Source: Nostoc linckia NIES-25
Lineage (GTDB): Bacteria > Cyanobacteriota > Cyanobacteriia > Cyanobacteriales > Nostocaceae
Assembly: GCF_002368035.1 (NCBI RefSeq)
Contig: NZ_AP018222.1
Location: forward strand, 5,681,238 to 5,745,237
Length of the DNA: 64,000 nucleotides
Direction: 5' to 3'
In this document: positions 36,178 through 43,186 of the stretch, piece after piece
Numbering within the stretch: the stretch's first letter is position 1
Layout: every line of letters begins with the position of its first letter
The notes under the pieces: model-generated
What the model saw: the letters and a program-made list of their open reading frames with translations, nothing else
Told to the model about the DNA's origin: nothing
Databases searched by the model: none
Program-made: the position numbers and the translations under genes

Positions 36178-36666
36178 TTACAAAGAGTTCTCCGAGACTA
36201 GACTACCTTGCTGTAAAGAAGGATCATCTTTGTTTTCTTCTTCTAGAAGTGCTTCAATTTGAGCAAAAAGCTTATTAATTTTTTTTAGCTTTTTCTCATC
36301 ATTCCAAATTTTACTTTTTCTAAGTGCTTTGTATATTCTGTCAGCTTTTTCTTTTTGCTCTTGGTTATGAGATGATGGCTTATTTTCTGACTGTGAGGTC
36401 AGAATATTTCCTACTAGAATCCTAATTTCAGATAGTGATAAACCTTCTGCGATCGCTTTATTTAAGACTTTCTGTCTTTCATCATCATTTTTTATCCGAT
36501 TGATTTCCTTAGCTTTTGTATATTCAATTTCGCCTTTTTGCAGTGCAGTTTGGATATCTAAATGGAGTTTGAGTAAAGGAAGACGATTAGCTACAAAAGA
36601 CTGCCAAGTAATTTTTCCTAACTTCGAGAATACATCTTGTATGATTCGTCCTTCTTCACTAACCAT
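36178..36666 (-). pseudogene. ParB/RepB-type partition protein, C-terminal fragment
   Basis: The 162 residues match the C-terminal half of plasmid ParB-like proteins. The central DNA-binding helical unit contains ALQKGEIEYTKAKEINRIKN and AIAEGLSLSEIRILV, and a charged tail follows. The N-terminal ParB/Srx nuclease-like domain that should precede the HTH is missing, and upstream sequence on this strand shows no continuation. It is therefore a 5'-truncated remnant, although it could still be translated from the ATG at 36666. No parA is nearby. Its presence suggests this segment came from a plasmid or an integrated element. Confidence 0.6.
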
Positions 36667-37197
36667 AAATTTAAATTACTTTTGCGTCAGGACTTGAGGG
36701 CAAGTGATTCAGCAAGACGAATGTATGTCAATCAGTGTCAGAAATTAGGCAATTTTTATTACAAGGAAGAACTTCCTCCTCTCACGGACAAAGAGAGGAA
36801 GGAATTTGGGAGGAGTGTTGAAAAAAGTACTAACAATTAGTTATTAAAACAGCGACAATTAAAAGCGGGGAGCCATCCACAGAAGCCATTGGTCGTAGCA
36901 AAGGTGGATTGAGTACTAAAATTCATGCTGTGGTGGACGCTTTAGGCAACCCTCTGAGTTTTCACCTGACATTCCAGTTGACTTGTGATTTCTTGTGAGA
37001 TGGAAGCTAACATTTTAATATTGCCGATCGCTTGACCAGGACTGCCAGAACTGATTGGATTATAACAGTACTAAAGTACTAAGCCGACTTGTCTTCTTTT
37101 GCCTTTTGTTAAGTTACAAGTTCACCCTGTTAGAAGATTTTTCATTTCTTTTTCAACGGCATCATGGATGCCTGGCGCTTTAAACTGTTGTAAACTC
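36667..37197. other. Debris region between ParB fragment and sigma factor gene
   Basis: This stretch contains a transposase fragment (36864-36972, listed separately). Just before it a short frame ends with RMYVNQCQKLGNFYYKEELP and LTDKERKEFGRS at 36712-36840; it looks like the tail of an unknown protein. The remainder (36973-37197) shows no gene. Confidence 0.5.
36864..36972 (+). pseudogene. IS5-family transposase fragment
   Basis: The frame reads GEPSTEAIGRSKGGLSTKIH followed by AVVDALGNPLSFHLT, a hallmark of IS5-group (IS427-like) DDE transposases just after the first catalytic region. Both ends are missing, so it is a scrap. It marks past insertion activity next to the ECF sigma gene. Confidence 0.75.
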
Positions 37198-38466
37198 TTA
37201 GCCGGACTGAATGTTAGGCTGAACTTCGCGCAACCGACGTTCCAGAAAACGACGCTCACTGTCATTTGTCACTAATTCTAGTGCCCGTGTATAGCTCTGG
37301 GTCGCTTCCTCTAATGCTCCAACACGCCGGAATAAATCTGCACGGGTGGCATGAAACAGATGATAGCTGTCCAGTTCTGGAGCAAGGCTATCAATCAGTC
37401 CAAATGCGGCTTGAGGACTGTCTGCCATTGCGATCGCCACTGCTCGGTTCAAGGTCACAATGGGTGAGGGCTGCAAGCGTTCCAACACCTCATAGAGCCG
37501 CACGATCTGCGCCCAGTCTGTTTCTTCGGCGCGGGTTGCCTGACAATGGAGGGCTGCGATCGCCGCTTGCAGGGCATACACTCCGGTTCCACCCCGCAAC
37601 GCTTCCTCTACCAGAGGTAACGCCTCAGCAATCTGTAGATGGTTCCAACGACTGCGATCCTGATCTTCTAGCAAAATCAAATCGCCTGCCTCATCTAGAC
37701 GCGCATTGCGCCGCGAATCATGCAATAACATCAGCGCCACCAGTGCTGTGACTTCAGATGGGGATTGGGGTGCCAGCAATTGCCGCACCAGTTGCCCCAA
37801 GCGAATCGCTTTGATGCAGAGGTCAGCCCGCACGATCGCATCTCCTTTGGTTGCGGCATAGCCTTCGTTGAAGATGAGATAGATGACTGTCAGGACTGCC
37901 TCTATCCGGGGAGCGAGATCGGTCGTCTCAGGTACTTTGTAAGGAATGCCTGCGTCTCGAATTTTGCGTTTAGCACGAACTAACCGCTGTGCCATTGTTG
38001 CAGTCGGTATCAGAAAGGCGCGGGCAATTTCGTCGGTTTCCAGTCCACCCAACATTCGCAGCGTCAACGCTACTTGAGTTTCCGTTGCCAGTGCCGGGTG
38101 ACAGCAGGTAAAGATTAATCGCAGGCGATCATCTCCAATTTCATCACTGTCATAGGTTGGTTCTTCAGTGGATGGAATTAAGCCAGATGCCGCATACCAC
38201 TCCAGTTTTTCGGTCAGTTTCGTGCGTCGTCGGAGGCGATCGATCGCCTTGTACCGGGCAGTTCGGATAATCCAGGCACGGGGACGATCGGGAATACCGT
38301 CGCTTTCCCACTGATTCACTGCCGCTGTAAATGCTGCCTGTGCAGCTTCTTCAGCCACATCAAAATCTCCGACCAGCCGAATCACAATAGCGACAATGCG
38401 CCCCCATTCAGTTCGATAGAGGGCAGCAATTGCTTGAGCCACATCTGTTTTTGGGATTGAAGCCAT
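37198..38466 (-). CDS. ECF-family RNA polymerase sigma factor, ECF42 type
   Basis: This 422-residue protein is an extracytoplasmic-function sigma factor with a long C-terminal extension. Sigma region 2 lies at about residues 12-80 (VGDFDVAEEAAQAAFTAAV; RAWIIRTARYKAIDRLRRR) and region 4 at about 125-180 (LTLRMLGGLETDEIARAFLI). The about 240-residue helical/TPR-like C-terminus (PSPIVTLNRAVAIAMADSP; RADLFRRVGALEEATQSY) is diagnostic of ECF42. Group members have no anti-sigma factor, and the extension is thought to control activity. They sit next to YCII/DGPF-domain genes, exactly as here: the gene is divergent from a DGPF gene. Higher GC than neighbours suggests import. Confidence 0.88.
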   Translation of the reverse strand: MASIPKTDVAQAIAALYRTEWGRIVAIVIRLVGDFDVAEEAAQAAFTAAVNQWESDGIPDRPRAWIIRTARYKAIDRLRRRTKLTEKLEWYAASGLIPSTEEPTYDSDEIGDDRLRLIFTCCHPALATETQVALTLRMLGGLETDEIARAFLIPTATMAQRLVRAKRKIRDAGIPYKVPETTDLAPRIEAVLTVIYLIFNEGYAATKGDAIVRADLCIKAIRLGQLVRQLLAPQSPSEVTALVALMLLHDSRRNARLDEAGDLILLEDQDRSRWNHLQIAEALPLVEEALRGGTGVYALQAAIAALHCQATRAEETDWAQIVRLYEVLERLQPSPIVTLNRAVAIAMADSPQAAFGLIDSLAPELDSYHLFHATRADLFRRVGALEEATQSYTRALELVTNDSERRFLERRLREVQPNIQSG

Positions 38467-38503
38467 ACCTTTAACAAAAAGACATAAAAAATTTTGGGCA
38501 AGG

Positions 38504-38530
38504 TGTCGATTTGAGCAATTGCCGTTCGAC
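38504..38530 (+). promoter_or_regulatory. Candidate ECF42 promoter, copy 1
   Basis: TGTCGA (38504-38509) and CGAC (38527-38530) are separated by 17 bases and face the DGPF gene. I recall TGTCGA and CG(A/T)C as the reported -35 and -10 boxes of ECF42-group promoters. The copy recurs at 38587-38613 with identical spacing and similar spacer sequence. Confidence 0.6.
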
Positions 38531-38586
38531 TGACTGATAAAGAGAGATAAAGTTCAATTGTACTAGACAAAATTTTTGCACTCAGG

Positions 38587-38613
38587 TGTCGATTTGGACA
38601 ATTTCCGTTCGAC
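38587..38613 (+). promoter_or_regulatory. Candidate ECF42 promoter, copy 2
   Basis: A second TGTCGA (38587-38592) and CGAC (38610-38613) pair, again 17 bases apart, lies 23 bases before the DGPF start. The two copies are 83 bases apart. The repeat of both boxes and spacing in one intergenic region argues against chance. This copy is the better placed to drive the DGPF gene. Confidence 0.65.
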
Positions 38614-38636
38614 TTAATCACAAAGGAGGCAACCGA

Positions 38637-38996
38637 ATGAAATATTTGCTGCTGATTTATATGGACGAAAACGCCATGAGCGACACCGAGCGGGAGCATT
38701 GCTATAGGGAATCTGCCCAACTCGCCCAGGACTTGCATACTCAAGGACAATTTCTGGCGACGGCTCCACTCCATCCTGTTGCAACCGCAACCAGTGTCCA
38801 AGTCCGTGATGGCAAATCACTCGTGACCGATGGACCATTTGCCGAAACCCGCGAACAATTGGGTGGATTCTTCCTCGTTAATGCTCAGGATTTGGATGAA
38901 GCCATTGCGATCGCCACCCGCATCCCAGGTGTAAAAGTCGGCACCGTCGAAATCCGTCCTGTCATCGAAGTTGCGGGACTACCAGCACAGCCCTGA
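38637..38996 (+). CDS. YCII-related DGPF-domain protein
   Basis: From the ATG at 38637, which has AAAGGAGG nine bases before, this is a 119-residue YCII/DGPF protein. It has MKYLLLIYMDENAMSD at the start and the name-giving VTDGPFAETREQLGGFFLV motif, followed by ALA-type helix DEAIAIATRIPGVKVGTVEI. The fold is a small ferredoxin-like dimer of unknown activity. It is the first gene of the cluster and follows the twin candidate ECF42 promoters. Family members nearly always accompany ECF sigma factors of this type. Confidence 0.9.
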   Translation: MKYLLLIYMDENAMSDTEREHCYRESAQLAQDLHTQGQFLATAPLHPVATATSVQVRDGKSLVTDGPFAETREQLGGFFLVNAQDLDEAIAIATRIPGVKVGTVEIRPVIEVAGLPAQP

Positions 38997-39031
38997 CCGT
39001 CCTTAACCGCTTGAACTCAAGGAGAACCCTC

Positions 39032-39529
39032 ATGCAAAACAATTCCAAAATCACTCCCTGTTTATGGTTTGACGATCGAGCCGAAGCCGCCGCTCAGTTT
39101 TATACGTCGATTTTTCGCAATTCCAAAATTGTCCACGTCAGTCGATATGGAGACGCTGGACACGAAATTCACGGAAAACCAGCCGGAGCCGTCATGACTG
39201 TCAGCTTTGAACTTGATGGTCAGCCGTTCACAGCACTCAACGGTGGTCCGACCTTCAAATTTAACGAGGCGATTTCCTTCCAAATCTTTTGCGATACCCA
39301 GGCGGACGTGGACGATTACTGGCAAAAATTGTCTGCCGGTGGGGATGAAACCGCACAGCAATGCGGCTGGCTCAAAGACAAATACGGTGTCTCCTGGCAA
39401 ATTATTCCTCGCATTCTGATTGAGTTACTCAACTCCCCCGACGCGGCAACCTCTCAAAAAGTGACCACTACCATGCTGCAAATGAAGAAAATCGAGATTG
39501 ATGAACTCAAGCGTGTCGCAGCTGATTAG
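39032..39529 (+). CDS. VOC-superfamily protein (PhnB / 3-demethylubiquinone methyltransferase-like)
   Basis: From the ATG at 39032, with AAGGAG upstream, the protein has 165 residues. It has the PhnB-like VOC pattern ITPCLWFDDRAEAAAQFYTS early, and later GGPTFKFNEAISFQIFCDTQ and CGWLKDKYGVSWQIIP. VOC proteins are metal-dependent enzymes or binding proteins (glyoxalase, dioxygenase or resistance types). The exact reaction is unknown. It is the second gene of the ECF42-associated cluster. Confidence 0.88.
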   Translation: MQNNSKITPCLWFDDRAEAAAQFYTSIFRNSKIVHVSRYGDAGHEIHGKPAGAVMTVSFELDGQPFTALNGGPTFKFNEAISFQIFCDTQADVDDYWQKLSAGGDETAQQCGWLKDKYGVSWQIIPRILIELLNSPDAATSQKVTTTMLQMKKIEIDELKRVAAD

Positions 39530-39616
39530 CGGTTCCTTCAAAGTTACGCTTTGCGCTAATCAGCACACCCAACCCCTCGCAATCTAACTCAAAACCATTC
39601 AACAGGAGATTTCACA

Positions 39617-40048
39617 ATGAAAGTCATGGTCTTTGTCAAAGCAACCCAAGACTCCGAAACTGGGGTCATGCCGAGCGAACAGCTTTTAACTGAAATGGGG
39701 CAGTACAACGAAGAATTAGCCAGGGCAGGTATCTTGCTCGCCGCTGAGGGGTTTCATCCTAGCTCAAAAGGTGTGCGAGTTCACTTTTCAGGAACCGATC
39801 GCACCGTCACCCAGGGACCTTTCACTCCAGTGCAGGAGCTAGTGGCAGGGTACTGGCTGTGGCAGGTGAACTCAATGGAAGAGGCAGTTGCTTGGGTAAA
39901 GCGCTGCCCTAACCCTATGCCAGGAGACTCCGAGATTGAGATTCGTCCCGTATTCGAGGCAGAGGATTTTGGTGAAGTCCTGACACCCGCCTTAAGGGAG
40001 CAGGAAGACCGCATTCGCGCTCAACTTGAAATGCAGCAGCAAGAGTAA
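39617..40048 (+). CDS. YCII-related protein, second copy in cluster
   Basis: This 143-residue YCII-domain protein starts MKVMVFVKATQDSETGVMPS and has VTQGPFTPVQELVAGYWLWQ in place of the DGPF motif (QGPF). A typical C-terminal EIRPVFEAEDFG follows. An AGGAG ribosome site precedes the ATG. It is a distant paralogue of the 38637 gene and probably co-expressed. Activity unknown. Confidence 0.88.
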   Translation: MKVMVFVKATQDSETGVMPSEQLLTEMGQYNEELARAGILLAAEGFHPSSKGVRVHFSGTDRTVTQGPFTPVQELVAGYWLWQVNSMEEAVAWVKRCPNPMPGDSEIEIRPVFEAEDFGEVLTPALREQEDRIRAQLEMQQQE

Positions 40049-40129
40049 CCTCATCAGCAACCGCAATGATGTTCATGTGCAAACGATCCGCTCATCAAAA
40101 CGCAGAATCGATTACAAAAGGAGAAATCA

Positions 40130-40540
40130 ATGCAACTCAATTCTTACCTGATGTTCAACGGCAACTGTGAGGCAGCGTTCAAGTTCTATGAACAATGTCT
40201 GGGTGGCAAGATGACTATGATGATGACACACAAAGAAGCACCTTCTGGCGAAAATGTCTCACCGGAATGGCAGGACAAAATCATGCACGCTTGCCTTGAA
40301 CTAGACGATCGCCTCCTGATGGGATCTGACTGCCCACCAGGATACTTTGAAACCCCGCAAGGTTTCTACGTACAAATTAGCGTTCCTGAAATCGCTGAGG
40401 CAGAACGGCTTTTTCATGCTCTAGCAGAAAACGGCAAGGTGAAGATGGCGATCGCGCAAACGTTCTGGTCATCGCGCTTTGGCATGTTGATCGATCAGTT
40501 TGGGACACCGTGGATGATCAACTGCGAACAAACCATCTGA
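40130..40540 (+). CDS. VOC-superfamily protein (PhnB-like)
   Basis: The 136-residue protein starts MQLNSYLMFNGNCEAAFKFY and has the PhnB-type pattern GGKMTMMMTHKEAP, then HACLELDDRLLMGSDCPPGY and FGMLIDQFGTPWMINCE. A GGAGA ribosome site lies before the ATG. It is a compact single-domain VOC protein that dimerises to make a metal site. Fourth gene of the cluster. Confidence 0.88.
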   Translation: MQLNSYLMFNGNCEAAFKFYEQCLGGKMTMMMTHKEAPSGENVSPEWQDKIMHACLELDDRLLMGSDCPPGYFETPQGFYVQISVPEIAEAERLFHALAENGKVKMAIAQTFWSSRFGMLIDQFGTPWMINCEQTI

Positions 40541-40627
40541 GCCTATACCAACATCTGTCATTCGTCCTTTGTCCTTTGTAAATAGCCACTGACCACTGAC
40601 CAACAACTAACTACACCAGGAGAAACC

Positions 40628-41062
40628 ATGAGTACTCAAATTTTCGTCAACCTACCCGTCAAATATCTCCAGCAATCCATCGAGTTTTTCACAAAACTTG
40701 GCTTTCAGTTCAACCCCCAATTTACCGATGAAACGGCCACCTGCATGATTGTGTCCGAAACCATCTTTGTGATGCTTTTGACGCATGAGAAATTCAAAAC
40801 ATTCACGCCGAACCCGATTTGCGATGCCACAAAAAGTACCGAAGTGTTGACGTGCTTATCAGTTGAGAGCCGAGAAAAAGTGGATCGGCTTGTTCGTGAA
40901 GCCGTTGCTGCTGGTGGCACAACCTACAACGAACCTCAAGACCACGGATTTATGTACGCGCATGGATTTCAGGATTTAGATGGTCACATTTGGGAACTGA
41001 TTTACATAGAACCCGAAGCAACCCATCCAGTTGAGGCTGAAAGGGAAGGAGCAGGAGTGTGA
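40628..41062 (+). CDS. VOC-superfamily protein (glyoxalase-like)
   Basis: The 144-residue protein begins MSTQIFVNLPVKYLQQSIEF and follows with FFTKLGFQFNPQFTDETATC, the usual VOC beta-alpha-beta unit. It has a C-terminal metal-site strand DLDGHIWELIYIEPEA, which includes the family Glu. It differs from the two PhnB-like genes upstream. An AGGAG site precedes the ATG. Fifth gene of the cluster; substrate unknown. Confidence 0.88.
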   Translation: MSTQIFVNLPVKYLQQSIEFFTKLGFQFNPQFTDETATCMIVSETIFVMLLTHEKFKTFTPNPICDATKSTEVLTCLSVESREKVDRLVREAVAAGGTTYNEPQDHGFMYAHGFQDLDGHIWELIYIEPEATHPVEAEREGAGV

Positions 41063-41172
41063 ACCACAACAGAACAACCAGTGGAACACAAAGAAAGCGA
41101 ACTCATTGAAACATGAGCACACCCATTCATACAAGAAGATGAAAGATATTTGCACATCACTGAGGTTGATTC

Positions 41173-41388
41173 ATGAAACTCTATGAATTTGCTCCCACGC
41201 GATCAATTCGGGTTCGCTGGGTTCTCCAGGAACTTGGGGTGGAATTTGAAGCAATCTCCATCAATATGCAGGCAGGTGAACACCGTACACCCGATTTTCT
41301 CACCATTAATCCCACTGGCAAGCTCCCTGTGCTCATCGATGGCGAACATATCATCACTGAATCCGTAGCCATTGCTTTTGTGACTTGA
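41173..41388 (+). pseudogene. Glutathione S-transferase, truncated after N-terminal domain
   Basis: The 71 residues are the thioredoxin-like N-terminal domain of a GST: MKLYEFAPTRSIRVRWVLQE, then NPTGKLPVLIDGEHIITESV with the glutathione-binding Glu-Ser. The frame then leaves the family pattern (AIAFVT, stop) where normal proteins continue with an Ala-Leu helix into the C-terminal domain. The break abuts the sequence that leads into an IS630-type remnant, so insertion and deletion probably removed the rest. It was the last member of the ECF42-linked cluster. Confidence 0.8.
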
Positions 41389-41406
41389 AGAAGATTTTGG
41401 ACAGGT

Positions 41407-41455
41407 TGTCCAGGTTTACCTTCCAAAAGTGCATGTCCAAGTTTACCTTCCAAAA
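41407..41455. repeat. 22-bp direct repeat at the GST break point
   Basis: TGTCC(A)(G/A)GTTTACCTTCC followed by AAAA occurs twice, 27 bases apart (41407-41428 and 41434-41455). It starts just after the point where the GST frame is broken. It may be part of the terminal region of the IS element whose transposase remnant follows. Confidence 0.6.
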
Positions 41456-41531
41456 ACGTCCCAAAAATAACATAAAGGAAAGCTAAACGGCTCAAATTAT
41501 CTCTCTGTGTACGAGATAAAGGTTTTGCTTC

Positions 41532-41569
41532 CTAGCGATGCTTACGGCAGCAAGCGTAAGCATCGCTAG
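41532..41569. repeat. Perfect 15-bp stem hairpin repeat
   Basis: CTAGCGATGCTTACG (41532-41546) is exactly complementary to 41555-41569 across an 8-base loop. It is a palindromic cyanobacterial repeat or transcription-halting hairpin in the gap between the GST remnant and the transposase remnant. Confidence 0.8.
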
Positions 41570-41668
41570 TAAGCTATCTAAGTTTAAGGGAAAAGTTGGC
41601 ATCTGATATCAATTTACATTGAGCCTGCATATAATAGAGAGTCGAGGGTAAGCCGGACAGCAGCAAAA

Positions 41669-41978
41669 TGGCACGACAGCTAGAAATAGAAATCACCGAA
41701 AGTGCAGACTATCTAGAAAAAACACTGAAACAGGCTCGGAGTGCCAGTCAGAATATTGGCTACAAATGTTGTGGTGGCTCAAAATAGGACAAGTGCGATC
41801 GCATCATGAACTGGCGCGCATATTAGCACGTGACCCATCAACAATAACAAGGTGGTTGCAGAAATACCGACAGCAGGGATTAACAGGTTTACTGAAAATC
41901 AAAAAACCCGCTGGGCAAGAGCCAAAAATCAAAGGAGAAGTCTTGGAATTGCTCAAAGCTAAATTAAATTCACCATAA
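41669..41978 (+). pseudogene. IS630-family transposase N-terminal remnant with frameshift
   Basis: The first part (from ATG 41669) reads MARQLEIEITESADYLEKTL and the next frame reads LWWLKIGQVRSHHELARILA, then RDPSTITRWLQKYRQQGLTG. Together these are the HTH region of IS630-type transposases. The two halves are in different frames around 41755, so one base has been lost or gained. The DDE catalytic part is absent. Sequence then runs directly into the ATG of the 41979 gene. Confidence 0.8.
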
Positions 41979-42404
41979 ATGAAAAAGATAGGATTTGTAG
42001 TTGCAGCAGTTGTTACCATGTCACCTTTGACTTTAGCTGTAGCAAAAAATGTGCAAGCTGTGAACGAACAAGTAAAACCAACTCATAGTAATCAACCAGA
42101 ACAATCTGTGCAAAGAACTTTTACAAGCCTGATAAATGCTGTTGAACAAAACAACTACACTCAGTTTATTTCTCAAGGAAATGCTGCTTTTAAAGAAGGC
42201 ATTACAAAGCAAACATTTACACAAGTTAGTGGACAGTTGGCTCCTCGCATCAAAAAAGGGTATTCAGCAGTTTTCTTGGTAAATCTGAAGCAGCAAGGGT
42301 ATCAAGTTTATTTATGGAAACTAACATTTTTTGATGGTGGTGATGATGTCTTAGCTAGACTTAGCCTCAAGGATGGAAAAATAGGTGGATTTTGGCTCAA
42401 TTAG
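41979..42404 (+). CDS. Small exported protein of unknown function
   Basis: The 141-residue protein starts with a signal-peptide-like segment (MKKIGFVVAAVVTMSPLTLA, then VAKNVQA as a likely cleavage site). The mature part has SLINAVEQNNYTQFISQGNA and ends VLARLSLKDGKIGGFWLN, an NTF2-like or DUF3887-like pattern, though I am not certain. Its start codon follows the transposase remnant by one base. It probably survived an insertion next to its promoter. Confidence 0.65.
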   Translation: MKKIGFVVAAVVTMSPLTLAVAKNVQAVNEQVKPTHSNQPEQSVQRTFTSLINAVEQNNYTQFISQGNAAFKEGITKQTFTQVSGQLAPRIKKGYSAVFLVNLKQQGYQVYLWKLTFFDGGDDVLARLSLKDGKIGGFWLN

Positions 42405-42540
42405 GCGATTGCCCAAGAGGTCTAATTTTTCCTCTAAGAATTTTACGGGGGCGATCGCCCTTAAGGCAACTTGTAAACGTTGCCGCAAATAATATTAGCG
42501 CCTACCTAAATATAGATAAGCGCTATTGTTTTATTTAAAT

Positions 42541-42576
42541 TCAGGGAGAAAATATAGTTAAATAAATTCCCTGATG
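42541..42576. terminator. TCAGGGA / TCCCTGA hairpin between two convergent genes
   Basis: The arms TCAGGGA and TCCCTGA pair across an AT-rich loop, between the exported-protein gene and the convergent 42607 gene. No clear T-run follows, so terminator activity is uncertain. Confidence 0.4.
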
Positions 42577-42606
42577 TTTATTATTAATTGACCTATATTT
42601 AATCGA

Positions 42607-42879
42607 TTAGACAGCACTGCGGCGATTTAGCAAGTTCCACAAGAAAACAGCGACAATTGCGCCAAGAACTGCTACTGCAATACCGGGAATGCTGAGTGTG
42701 GGGGCGGCTAATGTCAAGGTTCCTGTACTGAAGAACACACCCAAACTACCACCAACAAAAGCACCAATAATTCCTAATAAGATTGTTCCTAAGATTCCGC
42801 CGCCTTGATGACCGGGGTAGATAGCCTTTGCAATAGCACCAGCAATTAGACCTAAAACAATCCAAGCAAGAATATTCAT
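42607..42879 (-). CDS. GlsB/YeaQ/YmgE family small membrane protein
   Basis: The 90-residue protein is three hydrophobic helices separated by Gly-rich turns. It has the family pattern NILAWIVLGLIAGAIAKAIY and PGHQGGGILGTILLGIIGAF. Members are often induced by general stress, but have no defined enzymatic role. It lies upstream of the photolyase gene's 3' end on the same strand, but its own promoter is likely. Confidence 0.85.
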   Translation of the reverse strand: MNILAWIVLGLIAGAIAKAIYPGHQGGGILGTILLGIIGAFVGGSLGVFFSTGTLTLAAPTLSIPGIAVAVLGAIVAVFLWNLLNRRSAV

Positions 42880-43034
42880 TGTTGTTAACTTGATAGACGT
42901 TTTTCACTGACAAATACACAATAACAATCCCAACATTGACATGGAATCTTCCAGCAGAACCAATTATTAATAGCCTTGAGGATGAATGCTGTTACTTCTG
43001 GTGATATACCCACTAAATCCAATGGATAATCAAT

Positions 43035-43069
43035 AAAAAAGCTCCTAGTTGGTCTAAAACTAGGGGCTT
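43035..43069 (-). terminator. Intrinsic terminator of the photolyase gene
   Basis: A 12-base stem with one mismatch (AAGCTCCTAGTT and AACTAGGGGCTT) is followed on the minus strand by TTTTTT. It lies 118 bases after the photolyase stop and is correctly oriented for it. Confidence 0.8.
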
Positions 43070-43186
43070 ATTAATTCATTGCTTGATAATTGCAGTATAA
43101 GCATTTTTAATTGACTTCTTCTTCTACTAGAAGAATTAAGCTAGAGTTCAGGGGATTTCACTTTTGTTGCAGAGAATTCTATTTAA

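Noticed and set aside
36712..36840. Frame ending LTDKERKEFGRSVEKSTNN
   Set aside because: It looks protein-like but is short and lacks a start with a ribosome site. It is noted as debris and not called as a gene.
38586..38636. Upstream GTG start for the DGPF protein
   Set aside because: It would lie inside the candidate ECF42 promoter. The ATG at 38637 has an AAAGGAGG site and begins the domain.
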